A stretch of 64,000 bases of DNA from assembly GCA_902491765.1 (NCBI GenBank), contig CABUIY010000003.1, positions 84,396 to 148,395 on the forward strand, written 5' to 3'. The position numbers and the translations under genes were made by a program. Below the pieces are notes generated by a model. The model was not told the DNA's origin. It did no database searches and worked only from the letters and a program-made list of their open reading frames with translations. Shown one piece after another: positions 9,241-16,730 of the stretch. This DNA comes from an uncultured Collinsella sp. (lineage in GTDB: Bacteria; Actinomycetota; Coriobacteriia; Coriobacteriales; Coriobacteriaceae). The first letter of the stretch is position 1; each line of letters opens with the position of its first letter.

Positions 9241-9301
9241 GTATACGCGAGCAGTGCGGATATCGGTAAAATACCATGATAGCCGCACTGCCCACGTATA
9301 C
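9241..9301. promoter_or_regulatory. 61-bp dyad upstream of the kinase gene
   Basis: GTATACGCGAGCAGTGCGG (9241-9259) and CCGCACTGCCCACGTATAC (9283-9301) are complementary at 17 of 19 positions. The 23-nt centre contains a small GGTA/TACC dyad. It starts 33 nt upstream of the kinase ATG. On the minus strand TTTACC (9265-9270) and TATACG (9240-9245) could be a promoter with a 19-bp spacer. It could be a repressor operator or an RNA hairpin. Confidence 0.55.
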
Positions 9302-9334
9302 CGCTGAGCATTGTCGTTTACGACGCAGAAGGTA

Positions 9335-9376
9335 GAAGACGAAAGACGGACGGCGACCGTCTTCCGATCGCCGTCC
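9335..9376 (-). terminator. Probable terminator of the FHA gene
   Basis: A GGACGGCGA/TCGCCGTCC hairpin (9348-9356 with 9368-9376) immediately follows the stop of the FHA gene on the minus strand. The downstream T content is only moderate (GTCTTTCGTCTTC). Confidence 0.55.
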
Positions 9377-9379
9377 GCG

Positions 9380-10342
9380 CTAGTCCACAATGACAAGGAA
9401 TGTCGTGTAGAGACCCAGATGGAGCCTGTCGCTGTTTTCGATTTCCACTGGGGGATAGATCTTGCCAGGCTCGCGTTGGTCGCGCGGCGGCTCAATCACA
9501 ATATCGCCGTCACCCGCGCCCGATTCGAGCACTGTGCCGTTGGTCGACCCAAGGCCCTGGGCGTACCAGTGCTCACCCTCAAGCCAAATGCGAAGATGCT
9601 CGCGCGATGCGTCGGCGCCCACATCGGTGATGCTGGGCGAGGTTTTGGGCAAAGAACCAATCACGGTGCCGCGCGGATCGCGTGTGAGGGGATGGATTTG
9701 CATGCCGGCGCAGTTGTCGGCATGGGTCCTGAGCAGACCGAGGTTGGGGGCGACGGTGCGCGGCTGCTCCAGGCTGCTCATAAAGCCACGTCCGACGGTA
9801 GTTTCGGTGGTGCCAAAGTGCTCGCCCGTCTTGCTGTCGCAAAAGCGCTCGACGGTGGCCACGCCCTGAACGGGATCGGCGAGCGCCCCCGTTGCCACAA
9901 AGAGCATAAGGTAAAGCGTGCTTTTCTCGCGCACGGCATTGCCGTCAAAGTTGTCGATGCGATTGAGGGCATTTGCATATAGGCGGCTGTCCAGCTTGTA
10001 GCTGGCGAGAGCCGACATCATTTCGTTGGCGGCCGGACCGCGATAGTGCTCGGCGATTGCCCGATAGGCGGACTCGCCGCCGCCGAGCTTGCTGCAGATT
10101 GCCGAGGAAAGGTTGAGCGTGGTGACGGTAAAGTCGCTGTAGATGGAGGGCGCGCACTGGTCAGGCTTGCGATGGACGATGTAACGGGTGAGATACGAGC
10201 GGTTGGAAGAGCATTTCTCGAGCAGGGTACTGCCGAGATAAGAGTTTCCATTGATGAGCATTCGGGCGATCTCGAGATGTTTAAGACCGCCGAACGAGCG
10301 AATATCGTTATAGAGGACCGAGCAAGGCGTCTCTGCTGCCAC
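9380..10342 (-). CDS. FHA-domain protein
   Basis: A 320-residue protein. The C-terminal third (about 215-310) is a forkhead-associated domain that binds phosphothreonine: the core SREHLRIW and GSTNGTVL motifs are clear. The N-terminal 200 residues are helical and not recognised. The GTG at 10342 is the start because AAAGGAGGT lies 5 nt upstream; the TTG ten codons earlier has no such site. It is followed by the transmembrane kinase gene in the same orientation, 171 nt away. FHA proteins are classic docking substrates of such kinases, so a signalling pair is inferred. Confidence 0.85.
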   Translation of the reverse strand: MAAETPCSVLYNDIRSFGGLKHLEIARMLINGNSYLGSTLLEKCSSNRSYLTRYIVHRKPDQCAPSIYSDFTVTTLNLSSAICSKLGGGESAYRAIAEHYRGPAANEMMSALASYKLDSRLYANALNRIDNFDGNAVREKSTLYLMLFVATGALADPVQGVATVERFCDSKTGEHFGTTETTVGRGFMSSLEQPRTVAPNLGLLRTHADNCAGMQIHPLTRDPRGTVIGSLPKTSPSITDVGADASREHLRIWLEGEHWYAQGLGSTNGTVLESGAGDGDIVIEPPRDQREPGKIYPPVEIENSDRLHLGLYTTFLVIVD

Positions 10343-10520
10343 GGATACCTCCTTTGATTGCTTCCTAGCCAATATGGCGATAGGAATTAATGGCCCCCGG
10401 TGGGCGACGTATTAAATGGCTGCGCAATATATAGCGTAACCAAAGCAACATTATAGGCCACATGTTCGAAATTGCAGGAAGACTGAGAGATTTGGTTTGG
10501 ACTGGACGGAAATCCCCCTC

Positions 10521-10578
10521 TGTCTTGATCTATAACAATTAGGGCCGATTTTACTCGTTAACTGTTACAGATTGAGAC
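10521..10578. repeat. Inverted repeat, TGTCTCGATCTGTAACA family, copy 4
   Basis: Arms TGTCTTGATCTATAACA (10521-10537) and TGTTACAGATTGAGAC (10563-10578). The loop starts ATTAGGGCC. It is tandem with copy 5. Confidence 0.82.
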
Positions 10579-10601
10579 GTTTGTGAGCCGTGTCGACCGT
10601 T

Positions 10602-10660
10602 TGTCTCGATCTGTAACACGTAGAGGAAGATTCGCCCTGCATCTGTTACAGATTGACACA
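10602..10660. repeat. Inverted repeat, TGTCTCGATCTGTAACA family, copy 5
   Basis: Arms TGTCTCGATCTGTAACA (10602-10618) and TGTTACAGATTGACACA (10644-10660). The loop starts CGTAGAGG. The tandem copy 4/5 arrangement mirrors copies 1/2. Confidence 0.85.
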
Positions 10661-10930
10661 ATCGGCCAGGCCCACCTCGTCCGCCTCGTCATCTGTGGTT
10701 TACGTGGGGGCATACGGAGTACGGGTATACTAACCGGCGGCGAATCTGCTCCATCGCTTAGAGCTGCTGCGTCTGGACGGCGCGTGATAGGGCTGCCAAA
10801 GCGATCGCCAGCGTGCTGAGCAACGTCCTCTCTGTGCGCACCCGTTTTTGTATGTATTAGCGCACTACCAAGCACGCCAGCGCGGCCGCATGCCGTGCCC
10901 ATAGCGCGTGCAGATAAGGAACAACAACAT
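10661..10930 (+). other. Promoter and long leader of the DEAD-box helicase gene
   Basis: No gene is seen here. TATACT at 10726-10731 is a good -10 candidate, without a clear -35. It would give a 5' leader of roughly 190 nt before the helicase ATG. Long structured leaders are common for cold-shock RNA helicase genes; regulation of this one is inferred only. Confidence 0.35.
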
Positions 10931-13174
10931 ATGCGTAATTCTGTATCCGACGTCACCGACGCCGAGATTCTGGACGAGACCCGCGAGGCCATGACCCAGG
11001 CTGCCTTCGATGCCGCCGACGAGGCAAATGCTGCCCAGGCCGTCGAGTCCGCTACCGAGAGCCTGCCCGCCTTTGACGAGCTGGGGCTTTCCGACGAGGT
11101 GCTTCGTGCTATCGAGAGCCTGGGCTACACGGCGCCGACGCCCGTGCAGGCCGGCTCGATCCCCGTGGTGCTCGAGGGCCGCGACCTGCTTGCCGCCGCC
11201 CAGACCGGCACCGGCAAGACGGCCGCCTTTTTGCTGCCGACCATGAACAATCTGGAGCACATCGCTCCGCCCAAGCCCGTGCGTGAGCGCGGCGGCCGCA
11301 ACCGTCGTCGCGGCGCCAAGAAGCCCGAGGGCAACGGCCGTGGCCCCGTGATGCTCGTCATCACCCCCACGCGCGAGCTCGCCCAGCAGATCGACGAGGT
11401 CGCGAGCAAGATCGCCGACGTCACCGGCCATGTCGCCGTGACCGTCGTGGGTGGCGTGAGCTACAAGCCGCAGACCGCGGCACTCAAGTACGGCTGCGAT
11501 ATCCTGGTCGCCACGCCGGGCCGTCTGGTCGACCTGATCGAGCAGGGCGCCTGCCACCTGAACGAGGTCAAGGTGCTGGTGCTCGACGAGGCCGATCGCA
11601 TGCTCGACATGGGCTTTTTGCCCGCCGTCCGCCGTATTGTGCGCGAGACGCCGGCCGAGCGCCAGACGCTGCTGTTCTCGGCGACCCTCGACGAGGAGGC
11701 CGTGGGCGAGATCACCGACCTGGTGAGCGACCCGGCCCGCGTGGAGATCGCGCCCGCCACGTCGACCGCCGACACCGTCGACCAGTTTGTGTTCCCGGTG
11801 TCCATCGAGGCTAAGAACAACCTGCTGCCCGAGTTCCTCAAAAAGGAGGGCCCGGAGCGCACCATCGTCTTTATGCGTACCAAGCACCGCGCCGACAGCT
11901 GCTGCCGTCGTCTGGAGCGCAAGGGCATCAAGGCCGCCGCGATTCACGGCAACCGCAGCCAGGCCCAGCGCGAGCGCGCGCTTTCTGCCTTCCGCGACGG
12001 CACCGTCGACGTGCTGGTGGCAACCGATGTTCTCGCCCGCGGCATCGACATTAGCGACGTGCGCTACGTCGTGAACTTTGACGTGCCGGCCGAGCCGACC
12101 GACTATATCCACCGCATTGGCCGTACGGGCCGCGCCGGCGAGCTGGGCTGGGCTATCACGTTTGTGACCGAGCAGGACGTCGATGAATTCTACGAGATCG
12201 AGAAGCTCATGGACAAGACGGCCGATATTTACGAAGCCGGCGACCTGCACGTGGGTCCCAACCCGCCTGCCGTTGACCCCGAGCGCGATCCTGCCGCCTT
12301 TAAGGTGAAGAAGAAGACCAAGCACGGCAAGTCCAAGAGCAAGAAGAAGCTTGAGCAGGCGCGTCGCGACGGCAAACGCAACGGCGACGATTACGGCGAC
12401 GTGGCCGGTCGTTCCAACCGCGGTCGCGACGAGCGCCATGGCGATGGCGAGCGTCCGAGCCGTCCCAAGCGCAGCGGCAAGACCCGCGTGCGCGAGGGCG
12501 TTCAGGCTCGCGTGGACGAGGCCGTGGAGAGCGTGGCCCGCGAGGTTGCTGCTGAGGAGCGCGGCGGTGCTGTCGAGCAGACCCCGCGCGGCAACCGTGC
12601 CGAGCGTCGTGCCAAGCAGTTCCAGGGCGAGGCACATCGCCGCCGCCGCGAGGACGAGGATCGCGGTGGCCGTCGTCGTGTCGAGCGCGAGGACGAGGGC
12701 CGCGGTTCGCGCGGTGGCAAGCGCGGTTCGGGCGACCGCCGTCGTTCCGGTCGTGATGACGAGCGCGGCGGCCGTGACGAGCGTCGCGGCGGCGAGGGTC
12801 GTGGTGAGCGTGCTGCCCGTGGCGGTGAGTCCCGTGGCGGCAAGCGCTTTGAAGAGCGCGGTGGCCGCGGCGGCGAGCGTCACGAGGGTGCTCGCGGCAA
12901 TGGTGGTCGCGGCGGCGCTGGTCGTTCTAACGAGTCGCGCGATCGTCGTGACCCGCGTGCCAGCCGCGATCGTCGCGATGACTGGCGCAACTACGATGAC
13001 ACCCGCGAGGAGCGTCGTGGCGGCTATCGTGGCGCTCGTGGCGGCAACCAGGCCGGCTCCCGTGGCGGCCGTGCCGGCGGTCGCGATAACCGTGGCAGCT
13101 ATGGCAACAGCCGTGGCGGCAAGCGCGGCGGCAGCTCCCGTCGCCCCGGTGACGGCGGCGGCAAGCGCAAGTAA
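10931..13174 (+). CDS. DEAD-box ATP-dependent RNA helicase with RGG-rich tail
   Basis: A 747-residue helicase. RecA-like domain 1 shows the Q-motif region, AQTGTGKT (motif I), TPTRELA, TPGR, DEAD (in VLDEADRMLDMGF) and SAT. Domain 2 shows IHGNRSQAQRERAL, ATDVLARGID and HRIGRTGRAG. Residues from about 440 onward are a low-complexity basic tail packed with RGG, RGGR and DRR units, over 250 residues long. Such tails bind RNA non-specifically and promote phase separation. The ATG at 10931 follows AAGGAA; a GTG 12 codons earlier is less likely. It probably works in ribosome assembly or mRNA decay in the cold, like CsdA/DeaD, but the exact orthologue is not determined. Confidence 0.93.
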   Translation: MRNSVSDVTDAEILDETREAMTQAAFDAADEANAAQAVESATESLPAFDELGLSDEVLRAIESLGYTAPTPVQAGSIPVVLEGRDLLAAAQTGTGKTAAFLLPTMNNLEHIAPPKPVRERGGRNRRRGAKKPEGNGRGPVMLVITPTRELAQQIDEVASKIADVTGHVAVTVVGGVSYKPQTAALKYGCDILVATPGRLVDLIEQGACHLNEVKVLVLDEADRMLDMGFLPAVRRIVRETPAERQTLLFSATLDEEAVGEITDLVSDPARVEIAPATSTADTVDQFVFPVSIEAKNNLLPEFLKKEGPERTIVFMRTKHRADSCCRRLERKGIKAAAIHGNRSQAQRERALSAFRDGTVDVLVATDVLARGIDISDVRYVVNFDVPAEPTDYIHRIGRTGRAGELGWAITFVTEQDVDEFYEIEKLMDKTADIYEAGDLHVGPNPPAVDPERDPAAFKVKKKTKHGKSKSKKKLEQARRDGKRNGDDYGDVAGRSNRGRDERHGDGERPSRPKRSGKTRVREGVQARVDEAVESVAREVAAEERGGAVEQTPRGNRAERRAKQFQGEAHRRRREDEDRGGRRRVEREDEGRGSRGGKRGSGDRRRSGRDDERGGRDERRGGEGRGERAARGGESRGGKRFEERGGRGGERHEGARGNGGRGGAGRSNESRDRRDPRASRDRRDDWRNYDDTREERRGGYRGARGGNQAGSRGGRAGGRDNRGSYGNSRGGKRGGSSRRPGDGGGKRK

Positions 13175-13206
13175 CATACGCATCGCCCGCTAGGGCGAGG
13201 TGAACC

Positions 13207-13241
13207 AAGGGCCCCGAGCAACTACGTTCGGGGCCCTTTTT
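13207..13241 (+). terminator. Terminator of the DEAD-box helicase gene
   Basis: AAGGGCCCCGA (13207-13217) pairs perfectly with TCGGGGCCCTT (13228-13238), followed by a run of five T. Confidence 0.93.
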
Positions 13242-13348
13242 GTTTGCCGTTTCCGATCGCTAGTTCAAATGTGATTTCCTCGGGAATGCATCTAGAGGAT
13301 GCCGTGGACCTGTTTCCTGCCATGCGGCAATGGGTCCCATGGGGTGCG

Positions 13349-13585
13349 CCGTGCATTTTTTGGAGTATTCTGCAGTTCGAGTTGTCTGCATATGATTCGA
13401 CGTCGCCAACGGTGGCCTTCGGATATCCCTGGCGAGCGTTCTGAGTCAGATTTCGCCGTTTTCCGGAGCAGGGGCGCGTCATTCTCGCCATGTCGGGACT
13501 TAGAATGATACGGCGCCCTACAGTTTTGCCCACCCGCGGCGGTGCTGGCGTGGTCACGTTGCAGAATACTCCGTTTTTTGCACGG
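13349..13585. mobile_element. MITE-like element A with terminal inverted repeats
   Basis: A 237-bp non-coding block bounded by CCGTGCATTTTTTGGAGTATTCTGCA-type ends (13349-13374) and an inverted copy (13560-13585). The ends match except for a T-run/A-run inversion after CCGTGCA. An element of nearly equal length with the same ends lies at 27008-27243. The interiors are not obviously related. No transposase ORF is inside. Confidence 0.6.
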
Positions 13586-13795
13586 GCCAGGATGGGGTAC
13601 CTGGGGAGAACACGGCGGTATCCCGTAAATATATACAATCTGTACCGTAATTTATACAAAACGAAGAGGCAGACAGCGTAGGGTGGGTGCATTGGGGTGC
13701 TTGGTGCATCAAAACGGGGACCCCACGTGCCGTATACTCTGGCTGGATGCGAAAGCGGCTTGACGCGTTGCCAGGCGTAGGGGGAGGGTGCCTCG
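13586..13795 (+). other. Intergenic region before the EFR1-like gene
   Basis: No gene is seen. The first 25 nt (GGCCAGGATGGGGTACCTGG) resemble the flank of element B at 27244. An AT-rich patch (13620-13665) follows, then TATACT at 13733-13738 as a candidate -10 and a GGGGGAGGG ribosome site before the ATG at 13796. Confidence 0.35.
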
Positions 13796-14557
13796 ATGAG
13801 CGTATTCGAAATTGTGTTTAGTCCGACGGGTGGAACGCGGAAGGTGTCTGGCCTTGTGGCCGGGGCACTGGGCAAGAATACCGTTACCGTCGATCTGACC
13901 GATAGCGGGCTAGATTTCAGCGCTGTCTCGATGACTGAGGACGACGTGGCCGTAATTTCTGTGCCGGCGTATGCCGGTAGAATCCCGGCTGTGGTGGCTG
14001 ACCGGTTGGGCATGGTGCGCGGCAACGGGGCTCGGGCTGTTTTGGTTTGCGTATACGGAAACCGCGCGTTTGAGGACACGCTCGTAGAGCTGGAGGACGT
14101 TGCGAAGCATGCGGGATTCCGGGTGATCGCGGCAGTTGCGGCCATTGCAGAACATTCCATTGCGCGACAGTTTGCTGCCGGTCGTCCGGATGCGCAGGAT
14201 GCGGCGCAGCTCGCAGAGTTTGCGCAGCAAATTCAGCAAAAGCTGTTGGCTGAGGATACATCCGAGCCCTCTATTCCCGGCAACCGTCCTTATAAACAAG
14301 CCGGAGGTCACCGCATGGCACCCGAGGCAACAGAGGATTGCGTCTCCTGCGGTGCATGCGCCGCGGCGTGCCCCGTTTGTGCTATCGACAAGGGTGACCC
14401 CAAACGAGCAGCTGGCGAGGTGTGCATCTCCTGCATGCGCTGCATTGCCGTATGTCCGCGAGGCGCTCGTAAGCTTGATCCCAACAAGCTATCAGCTGTT
14501 TCCCAGATGCTGAGCAAGGTTTGCGTCGTGCGGAAGGAATGCGAGCTCTTCATCTAG
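13796..14557 (+). CDS. EFR1-type flavodoxin-like/ferredoxin fusion protein
   Basis: A 253-residue cytosolic electron carrier. Residues 1-165 form a flavodoxin-like domain with the FMN phosphate loop FSPTGGTRK; residues about 180-235 hold two [4Fe-4S] motifs, CVSCGACAAACP and CISCMRCIAVCP. This domain order is that of the EFR1 (4Fe-4S ferredoxin with flavodoxin domain) family common in anaerobes. GGGGGAGGG precedes the ATG. It stands alone, upstream of the hydrogenase operon but separated by 340 nt containing a large hairpin. Its redox partner is unknown; the neighbouring hydrogenase system is a candidate by proximity. Confidence 0.85.
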   Translation: MSVFEIVFSPTGGTRKVSGLVAGALGKNTVTVDLTDSGLDFSAVSMTEDDVAVISVPAYAGRIPAVVADRLGMVRGNGARAVLVCVYGNRAFEDTLVELEDVAKHAGFRVIAAVAAIAEHSIARQFAAGRPDAQDAAQLAEFAQQIQQKLLAEDTSEPSIPGNRPYKQAGGHRMAPEATEDCVSCGACAAACPVCAIDKGDPKRAAGEVCISCMRCIAVCPRGARKLDPNKLSAVSQMLSKVCVVRKECELFI

Positions 14558-14605
14558 CGCAAGTGAGATTGGTGTAAACAAACCTGGCCCTTTTGCACCA
14601 AAAAC

Positions 14606-14667
14606 GATCCGTTTTCCTCCATTCCCAAGGGATCATGTGATCCGAAGGGGACGGAGGAAAACGGATC
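14606..14667. repeat. REP-like hairpin with GATCCGTTTTCCTCC arms
   Basis: Perfect 15-nt arms at 14606-14620 and 14653-14667. Inside is a second palindrome GGATCATGTGATCC (14630-14643) and a GGGGAC core next to the right arm. A related single arm occurs at 20998-21019. Confidence 0.8.
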
Positions 14668-14897
14668 AAAAAGGAAAAATAGTAAGGCGCTCTTTTTCAC
14701 ATTGAATATTGCAATTTGGTAACGCGTTTTATCAAATATGGCATTTATCTGCGGTAATATTCTATTTCACCGCTGAGGGTGACATTTTATACCGCCTGCC
14801 GAACCGTATGGAGACCTCACAACTTTTTAGGTCAGTGTTGTGCGTGTAGCAATTTCGCCCGGCCTCGCCTCCGGGCTGCCATGTGAGAGGGGATCTT
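14668..14897 (+). other. Leader region of the hydrogenase operon
   Basis: No gene is seen. The region is AT-rich from 14695 to 14790 and probably holds the operon promoter. An imperfect dyad at 14753-14793 (GGTAATATTCTATTTCACC against GGTGACATTTTATACC) could be an operator. AGAGGGG at 14885-14891 is the ribosome site for the ATG at 14898. Confidence 0.35.
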
Positions 14898-16730
14898 ATG
14901 GCTCGACTGCACGTAATGGAACGCAGCCACGCTCAGGCCGTCATGGACGACCTGCACGATGCACTCGGACGTCGTCTGGCGGTGAGTTCGCTCGCCCCGT
15001 GCCCCGTCGAGTTTACGGCGGCGCTCGTCAACCTGTGCTCCACCCAGAGCTGCGGCAAGTGCACGCCCTGCCGCGTGGGCCTGAGCGCGCTGAGCGACCT
15101 GCTCGCCGATGTGCTCGAGGGCCGCGCCGACGAGTCCACGCTCAACTTGATTGAGCGCACTGCCCGCACCATCTATCTTTCGAGCGACTGCGCCATCGGT
15201 TACGAGGCCGGTGCCATGGCGCTTACGGCTATCCGCGGTTTTCGCGACGATTTTGAACACCACATCCGCGAGCACTCCTGTGGCTTTGACCGCGAGGCCC
15301 GCGTCCCGTGCGTCTCGGGCTGCCCGGCGCACGTCGACATTCCCGGTTACATCTCGCTCGTCGAGGCAGGCCGTTATGCCGACGCCGTCAAGGTCATCCG
15401 CAAGAACAACCCGCTACCGCTCGTCTGTGGCCTGGTGTGCGAGCATCCCTGCGAGATGCATTGCCGCCGTGGCATGGTCGACGACCCCATGAACATCCTC
15501 GCCCTCAAGCGTTTTGCCGTTGAGCATAGCGACCTCAACGACCACAAGCCACATGTAGTGGACAACACCGGTAAGCGCGTCGCCGTGATCGGCGGCGGCC
15601 CGGCCGGCCTTTCCTGTGCCTACTACCTGGCCGTGATGGGCCATAAGGTGATCATCTTTGAGCAGCGCCACCACCTGGGCGGCATGCTGCGCTACGGCAT
15701 TCCCAGCTACCGTCTGCCGCGCGAGCGCCTGCAGGCCGAGATCGACTGGATCTTGAGCGCCGGCATCGACGTGGAACTCGACCACTCCGTCAATGGCGAG
15801 GAGCTTGCCCGCCTGCGCGACGAGTTCGATGCCGTCTACCTGGCCATTGGTGCCCATAGCGATAAGAAGCTCGGCCTTCCGGGCGAAGAGGCGCCCGGCG
15901 TGGAGTCGGCCGTCAAGATGCTGCGCGCCATCGGCGACGACGAGCTGCCCGACCTGAGCGGTCAGCGCGTGTGCGTCATCGGCGGCGGCAACGTGGCCAT
16001 GGACGTGGCGCGCTCTGCCGTGCGCTGCGGTGCCGAAAAGGTGAGCATCGTCTACCGCCGTCGCATCTGCGACATGACGGCCCAGGATGCCGAGATTGCC
16101 GGCGCCCAGGCCGAGGGCTGCGAGGTTCTTGAGCTCACCGCACCGCTCGCTATTGAGACGGGCGAGGAAGGTCGCGTGAGTGGCCTGCGCGTGCAGCCGC
16201 AGATTATCGGCGAGCCCCGTCGTGGGCGTCCGGCCCCGCGTGCCGCCGCCACGCCCGAGCGCGTCATTCCCTGCGAGCGCGTGTTTGTGGCCATTGGCCA
16301 GGACATCGATTCCAAGCCGTTTGAGGAGATGGGCGTTGCCTGCAAGTGGGGCTGCATCGTCACCGATTCGGATGGCGCCGTGCCTAACTTCGATGGCCTC
16401 TTTAGTGGCGGCGACTGCCAGACTGGTCCCGCCACCGTCATCCGGGCCATCAACGCCGGCCGCGTTGCTTCGGCAAATATCGACCGCTATCTGGGTTTTG
16501 ACAACAAGATCAAGCTCGACGTTGAGCTGCCGACCGTGCAGTTTAAGGGCAAGCACGAGTGCGGCCGCTGCGAGCTGGGCGAGCGCGAGGCCGGCGAGCG
16601 CATCCACGATTGGAATCTGGTCGAGCAGGGCCTTACCGAGGAGGAGGCACGCCAGGAGGCAAGCCGCTGCCTGCGTTGCGACCACTTTGGCTTTGGCGCG
16701 TTCCGCGGAGGGAGGAACCTGGAATGGTAG
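14898..16730 (+). CDS. NuoF-tail/GltD-like FAD-dependent oxidoreductase of the hydrogenase operon
   Basis: A 610-residue chimera. Residues about 35-120 match only the C-terminal Fe-S domain of NuoF (STQSCGKCTPCRVG ligands); the FMN/NADH Rossmann part of NuoF is absent. Next is a GltD-type N-terminal Fe-S domain (VPCVSGCPAHVDIPGY, CGLVCEHPCEMHCRRG), an FAD-binding GGGPAGLS motif near 230 and an NAD(P)-binding GGGNVAMDVARSA motif. The C-terminus carries CxxC pairs (CGRCELG, CLRCDH). It probably passes electrons from NAD(P)H through FAD and Fe-S centres to the hydrogenase encoded next, whose start overlaps its stop by 7 nt. The ATG at 14898 follows AGAGGGG. NADH versus NADPH cannot be decided by eye. 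Confidence 0.85.
   Translation: MARLHVMERSHAQAVMDDLHDALGRRLAVSSLAPCPVEFTAALVNLCSTQSCGKCTPCRVGLSALSDLLADVLEGRADESTLNLIERTARTIYLSSDCAIGYEAGAMALTAIRGFRDDFEHHIREHSCGFDREARVPCVSGCPAHVDIPGYISLVEAGRYADAVKVIRKNNPLPLVCGLVCEHPCEMHCRRGMVDDPMNILALKRFAVEHSDLNDHKPHVVDNTGKRVAVIGGGPAGLSCAYYLAVMGHKVIIFEQRHHLGGMLRYGIPSYRLPRERLQAEIDWILSAGIDVELDHSVNGEELARLRDEFDAVYLAIGAHSDKKLGLPGEEAPGVESAVKMLRAIGDDELPDLSGQRVCVIGGGNVAMDVARSAVRCGAEKVSIVYRRRICDMTAQDAEIAGAQAEGCEVLELTAPLAIETGEEGRVSGLRVQPQIIGEPRRGRPAPRAAATPERVIPCERVFVAIGQDIDSKPFEEMGVACKWGCIVTDSDGAVPNFDGLFSGGDCQTGPATVIRAINAGRVASANIDRYLGFDNKIKLDVELPTVQFKGKHECGRCELGEREAGERIHDWNLVEQGLTEEEARQEASRCLRCDHFGFGAFRGGRNLEW

Noticed and set aside
10558..10992. 144-codon ORF on the minus strand before the DEAD-box gene
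   Set aside because: It spans repeat copies 4 and 5 and the start of the helicase gene, with no domain.
10865..13183. 772-codon open frame antisense to the DEAD-box gene
   Set aside because: It is a low-complexity shadow (Ala/Thr/Val runs) created by the GC-rich RGG codons; the sense frame has all helicase motifs.
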